Shown here: in pieces, positions 4,841-5,573 of the stretch | Numbering within the stretch: position 1 is the first letter of the stretch | How the letters are laid out: each line of letters begins with the position of its first letter | Assembly: GCA_003354225.1 (NCBI GenBank) | Contig: PIVH01000506.1 | Location: forward strand, 1 to 5,573 | Source of the DNA: Globobulimina sp. | Taxonomy: Eukaryota; Foraminifera; Rotaliida | Reading direction: 5' to 3' | Length of the DNA: 5,573 nt | Position numbers and translations under genes: made by a program | The notes under the pieces: model-generated | Told to the model about the DNA's origin: nothing | The model's input: the letters and a program-made list of their open reading frames with translations, nothing else | Database searches by the model: none

Positions 4841-4872
4841 AAAATATAATTGTATTAAGTCAATTATATTTT
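4841..4872 (+). terminator. 12-bp perfect hairpin after the C2H2 gene
   Basis: AAAATATAATTG (4841-4852) and CAATTATATTTT (4861-4872) are exact inverse complements with an 8-base loop, 26 bp after the stop. This is the longest perfect stem found in the window and fits the hairpin rule for mimivirus mRNA 3' ends. Its loop and right arm contain the AGTCAAT core of the next gene's promoter. Confidence 0.65.
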
Positions 4873-4930
4873 TTAATCGAAAACAATGTTAAAATTTAAA
4901 TAGTAGATAATAATATATATAGAAATAACA
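4857..4930 (+). promoter_or_regulatory. Two-part promoter of the exonuclease gene
   Basis: AAGTCAATTATA (core 4858-4864) lies 66 bp before the ATG at 4931. TAATAATATATATAG is the proximal box, ending about 9 bp before the ATG. A 17-base stretch (4889-4905) is identical to one in the promoter of the TS-like gene. Confidence 0.65.
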
Positions 4931-5573
4931 ATGAAAATCGTAATCTGGGACACGGAAACAAATGGTTTACCAAAAAAGAATCCAATCAACAAACAAAATG
5001 ACTTCAGCGAAGTATATATGATTCAAATATCAATTGTAATATATGATACCAAAGCTGAAAAAAATATTGTAGAGAGAGAATGGATTATTAAAGGTGATTT
5101 CGTTATTGAACCAATCATCACTGAAATTACCGGTATCACAAAACAAATGACCGAAGAAAACGGTCAATCATTCATGCGTGTTTGGCGAAGTATCAACAAT
5201 TTTATTGCAAAATATGATTGTAAATATTGCGTTGCCCATAATGCAGAATTTGATATGGGTGTAATTAATCAAGAATATATGAGAATGAAACGAATCAAAC
5301 AAGATTTTCCACAAACCCCATGGCCAATCATTAATGCACTAAAAAAACAAGGTGTATTAAATGAAAGTATTATTATGCGGTTTAGATATAATAAAAAACT
5401 GTTAACAAAATTATTTATGCATTATAAAAAGAACAAAACATATAAATCTAAAGATGTATTTGCAATATATCATAAATATTTATCATCAGATAAATCATTA
5501 TATAAAGAACCATTTTTCAGAATGTTTCCAATTGATTCCATGAATGATATATTCAAAAGATTTAATTGGCGAA
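4931..5573 (+). CDS. DnaQ-like DEDD 3'-5' exonuclease, C-terminus cut by window edge
   Basis: An open frame of 214 codons runs from the ATG to the right edge without a stop. The start of a DEDD (RNase H-like) exonuclease is clear: ExoI motif Asp-Thr-Glu-Thr with catalytic Asp-7 and Glu-9, then Ile-Thr-Gly-Ile-Thr (66-70), typical of the DnaQ/epsilon branch, then ExoII motif His-Asn-Ala-Glu-Phe-Asp with Asp-108. These enzymes remove nucleotides from 3' ends using two metal ions; roles include proofreading, repair and RNA trimming. The third motif (His-x4-Asp or Tyr-x3-Asp) is not seen in the 106 residues after ExoII. That stretch is Lys/Tyr-rich (about 150-195), so it is either an insertion with ExoIII beyond the window or a loss. 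The promoter type matches that of the TS-like gene, in line with an early DNA-metabolism role. The start is the first ATG after the AT box and directly precedes the first beta strand. Confidence 0.88.
   Translation, partial: MKIVIWDTETNGLPKKNPINKQNDFSEVYMIQISIVIYDTKAEKNIVEREWIIKGDFVIEPIITEITGITKQMTEENGQSFMRVWRSINNFIAKYDCKYCVAHNAEFDMGVINQEYMRMKRIKQDFPQTPWPIINALKKQGVLNESIIMRFRYNKKLLTKLFMHYKKNKTYKSKDVFAIYHKYLSSDKSLYKEPFFRMFPIDSMNDIFKRFNWR

Overview
The window looks like part of a giant DNA virus genome (Nucleocytoviricota), most probably a relative of the mimiviruses (Imitervirales). This rests on very AT-rich DNA, intron-free genes packed on both strands with intergenic gaps of only about 45-165 bp, AT boxes just in front of the start codons, hairpins just after stop codons, and protein types typical of these viruses. 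These types are a basic protein with a Gly-Asp-Gly/Lys-Arg-Trp motif, an 'LPxDIxNIIxDYK' protein, small zinc-finger proteins, a phage-type thymidylate-synthase-like enzyme and a DnaQ-like exonuclease. There is no Shine-Dalgarno pattern, tRNA, rRNA, CRISPR array or insertion sequence. No marker gene (capsid, polymerase B, packaging ATPase) is present, so the assignment is an inference.

Layout. Bases 1-1154 (minus) hold the first 384 codons of a basic protein that runs off the left edge; its DNA is clearly richer in GC than the rest. Next come a 50-residue cysteine-rich gene (1201-1353, minus), diverging from an LPxDIxN protein (1434-1730, plus). That gene converges with a large TS-fold enzyme (1792-3042, minus) across a 14-bp imperfect hairpin. 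Four minus genes then run in file: the TS-like enzyme, a zinc-binding protein (3154-3507), an extremely acidic 78-residue protein (3612-3848) and a coiled-coil-like protein (3921-4205). A 165-bp divergent gap leads to a C2H2 finger protein (4371-4814, plus) and a DEDD exonuclease (4931 to the right edge, plus). No stretch of 300 bases lacks a gene.

The clearest unexplained signal is regulatory. Five of the nine gene starts (TS-like, zinc-binding, acidic, C2H2 finger, exonuclease) have an identical RAGTCAAT followed by an AT-rich run, always in the gene's own direction, with 56-68 bp between it and the ATG. All nine starts also have a TATA-rich box close to the ATG. The other four genes lack the distal element. 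Because the TS-like enzyme and the exonuclease would be expected early (nucleotide supply, DNA metabolism) and the basic protein looks like a virion or DNA-binding protein, the element may mark an early gene class. It reads opposite to the canonical mimivirus AAAATTGA early element.

The TS-like protein is itself unusual. It carries an N-terminal helical domain resembling phage DUF6378, and it has Cys-Asp where classical thymidylate synthases have the Asn that recognises the uracil ring, so its substrate may be dCMP rather than dUMP.
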